Source: Chryseobacterium joostei
Lineage (GTDB): Bacteria; Bacteroidota; Bacteroidia; Flavobacteriales; Weeksellaceae
Direction: 5' to 3'
DNA: 64,000 nucleotides
Assembly (NCBI RefSeq): GCF_003815775.1
Contig: NZ_CP033926.1
Location: forward strand, 868,001 to 932,000
Both the position numbers and the translations under genes were made by a program. The notes under the pieces were generated by a model, which worked only from the letters and a program-made list of their open reading frames with translations, searched no databases and was not told the DNA's origin. Shown in pieces: positions 60,320 through 64,000 of the stretch (positions are counted from its first letter, which is position 1; every line of letters begins with the position of its first letter).

Positions 60320-61216
60320 ATGGATTTTATTTATCTTTTTTTTACGGCATTTATCAGCATGGCAGTTTCGGCACAAAAGGGGCCTGCAATTATTCCCTTT
60401 TCTCTGGAGAACAATTCTGTTTATCTACAATGTAAAGTAAATAAAACGGATAGCATCAAGTTTTTATTTGACACGGGAGCAGATGGTTCTGTCATCAATA
60501 TCAATTCAAAGAAAAAAATAAATCTTAAAATTAATGGCAGGTCAGAAAACAGAGGTTCAAATGGTGTAAATACTGTTGATTACAGCAGCCACAATATTTT
60601 ACAATTCGGAAACATTCAGAAAGACAATATTACTTTCACCATGATTCCTTATGGCATCGTAAATTTTGATGGAGTCTTCGGTACAGATATGATGAAAGGG
60701 AAAATCATTGAGATCGATTATCACAAAAACGTAATCCGGTTTTATGATGAAAATGATACCTCTATTGATTATTCAGGATATGAAAAAATGAAGCTTCACA
60801 TGATTGACAACTATCCCGCCGTAGAGAGTATTATCACTGTAAATGATAAGCAATACTCAGGATTTTTCGGTCTTGACACCGGAGCGGACGATGCTTTAAC
60901 TATAGCTTCTCCCTATGCTAAAAAGAATGCCTTTAGCAGCACCATGAAAACTATCGGAAAGGCCACAGCACAAGGTTCTGATGGATCTGTTTATGAAATG
61001 CCTGTTGTACTTTGTCCATCCATTCAATTTGCACAGAAATACCTTTATAATATTCCTATCACACTTTCCGGCTCTACTGAAGGGATTGATGCCTCAGAAA
61101 AAATGGCGGGATTTTTCGGAAATGGCTTTTTAAAAAGATTCAATACCATTATTGATTTTAAGAATCAGCTTATTTATTTTAAGTTGAATAAAAATCTGTA
61201 TTCGGAGTTTAACTAA
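60320..61216 (+). CDS. Secreted two-lobed aspartic protease (retropepsin-like)
   Basis: This 298-residue protein has a signal peptide (cleavage near VSAQ, residue 19). Two catalytic-type motifs occur, DTGADGS at 51-57 and DTGADDA at 186-192, each followed by a conserved-size lobe and a hydrophobic-Gly flap-like strand (FDGVFGTDMM). So both halves of a retropepsin-type dimer are fused in one chain. The protein should work outside or in the periplasm. The mature N-terminus shares the QKGP stretch with the two secreted proteins upstream. Confidence 0.82.
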   Translation: MDFIYLFFTAFISMAVSAQKGPAIIPFSLENNSVYLQCKVNKTDSIKFLFDTGADGSVININSKKKINLKINGRSENRGSNGVNTVDYSSHNILQFGNIQKDNITFTMIPYGIVNFDGVFGTDMMKGKIIEIDYHKNVIRFYDENDTSIDYSGYEKMKLHMIDNYPAVESIITVNDKQYSGFFGLDTGADDALTIASPYAKKNAFSSTMKTIGKATAQGSDGSVYEMPVVLCPSIQFAQKYLYNIPITLSGSTEGIDASEKMAGFFGNGFLKRFNTIIDFKNQLIYFKLNKNLYSEFN

Positions 61217-61241
61217 TTATTTTTAAGTTATTGTTGATCAT

Positions 61242-61273
61242 AAAAAAGCGCCTCAGAAATTCTGAGGCGCTTT
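61242..61273 (-). terminator. Terminator of the RND pump gene
   Basis: A GC-rich perfect stem (AAAGCGCCTCAGA with TCTGAGGCGCTTT) with a very short loop is followed by six T residues on the reverse strand. It lies between the convergent protease and RND genes. Confidence 0.9.
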
Positions 61274-61293
61274 CGGTTAATTAAAGGCTTGAT

Positions 61294-64000
61294 TTATTTA
61301 TCTAAATGCTTAGGAGTAAATCCGTCCTCATTTAGTTCTCTGTGTTCGTATTCAGCTTTCATTTCAGCTTCATAGTCTACTTTAGTATCTTTACCCATTC
61401 TTCTTAGAACAGAGTCAAATAAAGAGTATACTACCGGTACAATGATCAAGGTAAGGAATAGTGATGATGTTAAACCACCAATTACTACCCATGCAAGCCC
61501 CTTGTTCATCTCTGCTCCTGCTCCTGTTGCCAATGCAATCGGTAACATACCGAAGATCATCGCAATGGTTGTCATCAAGATCGGACGAAGACGTGCATGG
61601 TTGGCCTGTACCAAAGCATCGTGTGTATTAGCTCCTGCTGCTTTTCTTGCATTCGTAAAGTCAACGATAAGGATTGCATTCTTCGCAACAAGACCAATCA
61701 ACATGATCATACCCAGCATGGTAAAGATGTTCAATGAATTAGCTGTCAAGGCCAGGATAACCATTACCCCGATCATCGCCAATGGAATAGAGAACAATAC
61801 CACGAAAGGATATACAAAACTGTCATATAGTGAAACCATTACCAGGTATACCAATACGATAGCTGCTAATAATGCAATCCCTAAAGTACCGAAACCTTCC
61901 TGCTGGTTCTCCATATCACCACTCCAGATGTAATCTACACCGATAGGTTTTTGCTTACTATCCATAAACTGTTTTGCCCATTCATTGGCAACATCACCAA
62001 CTGGTCTACCCACTGCTTTTGCTCTTACTTTTACAGATGGAGATTTATCTCTACGCTCAAGCAAACTTGGTCCTGAACCCATCTTTACATCTGCAAACTG
62101 GCTCAAACGAATTTGCTGTCCCTGAGGGTTTGTAAACATAAGATTTTTAACATCATCAATGGATTGTCTGTTTACATCTCCAAAACGGATATTAATATCG
62201 TATTCATATTCTCCGGCTCTGAATTTCCCGTCTGTATTTCCGTTGAATGCAGTCTGCATCGATTGTCCTACACTTGAAAGGTTCAATCCTAAAGAAGCCA
62301 TTTTATCTCTGTCAATAGACACCTGTACTTCAGGGTTACCTGAGTCTGTGGATAATTCTGCATCTACTGCTCCAGGAACTTTTTTCAATAATTCTAAAAT
62401 TCTTGTTGCTTCTTTTACAGCCATTGCATTATCCGGAGCTGTTACTACCATTTCGATTGGAGCATTTTCAGCACCCATAATACCGATTGGAGCAGTTTTG
62501 AATTCAACTCCTGTGAATTTCTCTTCTAGCTCTCTTTTTATTTTTGCAGCTTTGATGTTGGTACTTTCAGAACGTTCAGATTTGTCTGTTAAGTTTACCT
62601 GAACCTCAGATTGGTATGTTGTTGCCTGAGCACCACCAAAACCTGTAGACTGCTGTCCTACTGTTGTAATAAGGTCTACAACATCTTTATCATTTCTTAG
62701 GAACTTTTCAACATCTAATGTTAATTGGTTTGTTTTTTCAACGGTTGCATCTTTTGAAAGTTCCATCTGTACCAAGAACTGGCCACGGTCAATTGGTGGG
62801 AAGAATTCTCCTCCAATGAAACCAAATGCTACCAGCATGAATGAACTGATCAAAACAATAAATGTAATAATCACGGTAGAAATTCTTCTCAACGTTGTTT
62901 TCAGACACCATTCAAGAATTCCTGTGATCCAGTGAGTAAATTTATCAATTAACCCTTCAAACCAAAGGATGAATTTCTCAAACCAGTTTTTACCTGTTAA
63001 ATGCTCTAATTTACCAAATCTTGATGACAACCAAGGAATGATGGTAAATGAAGCCAACAATGATAGCAATGTTGCAATAACAACCGTGACGCAGAACTGA
63101 GCCAGGATGTTTGCTACAAGACCAGAACTCATTGCAATTGGTAAGAATACCACTACAATTACCAATGTAATCGCTGCAACGGTAAACCCGATTTCTGAGG
63201 CTCCGTCATAGGCTGCTCTAATCTTGCTTTTCCCCATCTCCATGTGACGGTAGATGTTCTCAAGTACAACAATTGCATCATCCACAAGGATACCTACCAC
63301 AAGGGACAACCCTAGTAAACTCATCAAGTTCAAAGTATATCCCATTAGGTTCATTCCGATGAATGCTGCCACCAATGAAGCAGGGATAGAAACCATTACG
63401 ATAAATGCGTTTCTGATACTGTGAAGGAACAATAGCATTACAATTGCCACAAGAATAATCGCTAAGAATAAGTCGAAAATAACGTGGTTTGCAGATTCCA
63501 GGGTAAATTCTGTTGTATCGTTTACAATTTTCACTTTTACTCCCTGAATTTTATAAGCTTCTTCTACTGTTTTAATGGTTTTCTGAACACTTTCAGATAC
63601 AGCCACCGCATTTGCATCAGACTGCTTTTTCACCTGCATCAAAATGGTAGAAGACTGGTTGAATCTCGCTACTTTTTCAGCATCTTTCTGAGAGTCAAAA
63701 ACTGTTGCAATATCAGATAAACGAACCTGTGCACCATTTTTGTTGGAAACAACAAGGTTGTTCATTTCTTCAATAGACTTATATTTCCCTGATAATCTGA
63801 TCGTAGATTTTGAAGTCCTTGTTTTCAAACTACCCGTAGGGAAGTCAAGGTTTGAGGAAAGAATTGACTGCTGTACATCTCCTATTGAAAGTCCGTACCC
63901 TTGTAATTTTTTCTCATCCAGATTCACCTGAATTTCTCTTTCCTGCCCACCCACAAGATCAACCTGAGCGACACCGTTTACACGGGAGAAAATGGGTTCT
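61294..64000 (-). CDS. RND-family efflux pump, inner membrane subunit (AcrB/HAE1-like), N-terminus outside window
   Basis: At least 902 residues are visible, and the frame stays open to the right edge. A GTG at 63954 is internal, not a start. Motifs include the helix-4 pair GILVDDAIVVLENI (proton relay), the second-half GLVAKNAILIVDFTNARKA, the porter segment GVAQVDLVGGQE and the MTTIAMIFGMLPIALATGAGAE end region. Both halves of the RND architecture are present, so only about 150-200 N-terminal residues are missing. Drug or metabolite efflux is likely. The membrane-fusion partner should lie to the right. Confidence 0.95.
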   Translation of the reverse strand, partial: EPIFSRVNGVAQVDLVGGQEREIQVNLDEKKLQGYGLSIGDVQQSILSSNLDFPTGSLKTRTSKSTIRLSGKYKSIEEMNNLVVSNKNGAQVRLSDIATVFDSQKDAEKVARFNQSSTILMQVKKQSDANAVAVSESVQKTIKTVEEAYKIQGVKVKIVNDTTEFTLESANHVIFDLFLAIILVAIVMLLFLHSIRNAFIVMVSIPASLVAAFIGMNLMGYTLNLMSLLGLSLVVGILVDDAIVVLENIYRHMEMGKSKIRAAYDGASEIGFTVAAITLVIVVVFLPIAMSSGLVANILAQFCVTVVIATLLSLLASFTIIPWLSSRFGKLEHLTGKNWFEKFILWFEGLIDKFTHWITGILEWCLKTTLRRISTVIITFIVLISSFMLVAFGFIGGEFFPPIDRGQFLVQMELSKDATVEKTNQLTLDVEKFLRNDKDVVDLITTVGQQSTGFGGAQATTYQSEVQVNLTDKSERSESTNIKAAKIKRELEEKFTGVEFKTAPIGIMGAENAPIEMVVTAPDNAMAVKEATRILELLKKVPGAVDAELSTDSGNPEVQVSIDRDKMASLGLNLSSVGQSMQTAFNGNTDGKFRAGEYEYDINIRFGDVNRQSIDDVKNLMFTNPQGQQIRLSQFADVKMGSGPSLLERRDKSPSVKVRAKAVGRPVGDVANEWAKQFMDSKQKPIGVDYIWSGDMENQQEGFGTLGIALLAAIVLVYLVMVSLYDSFVYPFVVLFSIPLAMIGVMVILALTANSLNIFTMLGMIMLIGLVAKNAILIVDFTNARKAAGANTHDALVQANHARLRPILMTTIAMIFGMLPIALATGAGAEMNKGLAWVVIGGLTSSLFLTLIIVPVVYSLFDSVLRRMGKDTKVDYEAEMKAEYEHRELNEDGFTPKHLDK

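Noticed and set aside
63950..63956. GTG at 63954 as the start of the RND gene
   Set aside because: The frame continues upstream to the window edge with RND-type sequence (SRVNGVAQVDL), so the start lies outside the window.
1..64000. tRNA, rRNA, riboswitch or prophage genes
   Set aside because: No cloverleaf-like sequences, conserved riboswitch cores, integrases or phage structural genes could be recognised by reading either strand.

Overview
The window is low-GC (mid-30s percent by eye) chromosomal DNA from a member of the Bacteroidota, most likely a Chryseobacterium-like flavobacterium. Support for this comes from flavobacterial -7 boxes (TAnnTTTG, in some cases with a TTG about 20 bases upstream), the near absence of Shine-Dalgarno sequences, the rpsF-rpsR-rplI order, E1/E2 oxoglutarate dehydrogenase genes with Bacteroidota-type features, and several families typical of Bacteroidota. 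I found no tRNA, rRNA, CRISPR array, insertion sequence or prophage.

Layout. 1-3.2 kb: the start of a Rossmann protein, a ClC chloride transporter and the ribosomal operon rpsF-rpsR-rplI. 3.3-8.5 kb: an AraC regulator divergent from a TolC/EmrA/EmrB-type drug export set. 8.6-19.1 kb: housekeeping genes, namely aldehyde dehydrogenase, a thioredoxin-fold protein, lipid A acyltransferase, a glycosyltransferase, a DnaQ-type exonuclease, ApaG, odhB-sucA and an SRPBCC membrane protein. 19.2-24.4 kb: a glycogen operon (glgB-glgA-lipoprotein-glgC). 24.6-34.3 kb: a glucan-binding-domain esterase, an M17 aminopeptidase, then an operon of two ATP-grasp ligases, an esterase, a YbdK-type carboxylate-amine ligase and a class I amidotransferase, followed by a third ligase-like protein and a MepB protein. 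34.4-39.1 kb: cyanophycin synthetase (cphA) convergent with that region, then cyanophycinase (cphB) and an isoaspartyl peptidase. Together, 19-39 kb holds the synthesis and breakdown genes for two storage polymers (glycogen and cyanophycin) plus an uncharacterised amide-bond-forming pathway.

39.2-44.6 kb: a small YtxH-like stress protein and a tandem array of five paralogues combining a bacterial PH-like domain with a SHOCT tail, three of them with an N-terminal four-cysteine zinc motif. A GNAT acetyltransferase and a lipoprotein are embedded in the array. 44.7-53.1 kb: hisS, an HRDC protein, a short SSB, the C-terminal remnant of an arginase, an HPP membrane protein, and a string of small enzymes and hypotheticals (TIGR01777 epimerase, NudK, DUF2750, DUF2306, VOC). 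53.1-64 kb: a fold-back repeat, a WG/Sel1-repeat protein with a TPR protein, a tandem pair of secreted paralogues, a two-lobed aspartic protease, and the C-terminal 900 residues of an RND efflux pump running off the window.

The strongest candidates for something not well described are the ATP-grasp/YbdK/amidotransferase operon beside the cyanophycin genes, and the PH-SHOCT array. Two sigma-54-like promoters (before cphB and before the YtxH-like gene) hint that cyanophycin use is under nitrogen or stress control. All functional statements rest on reading the translated sequences by eye. No database search was run.
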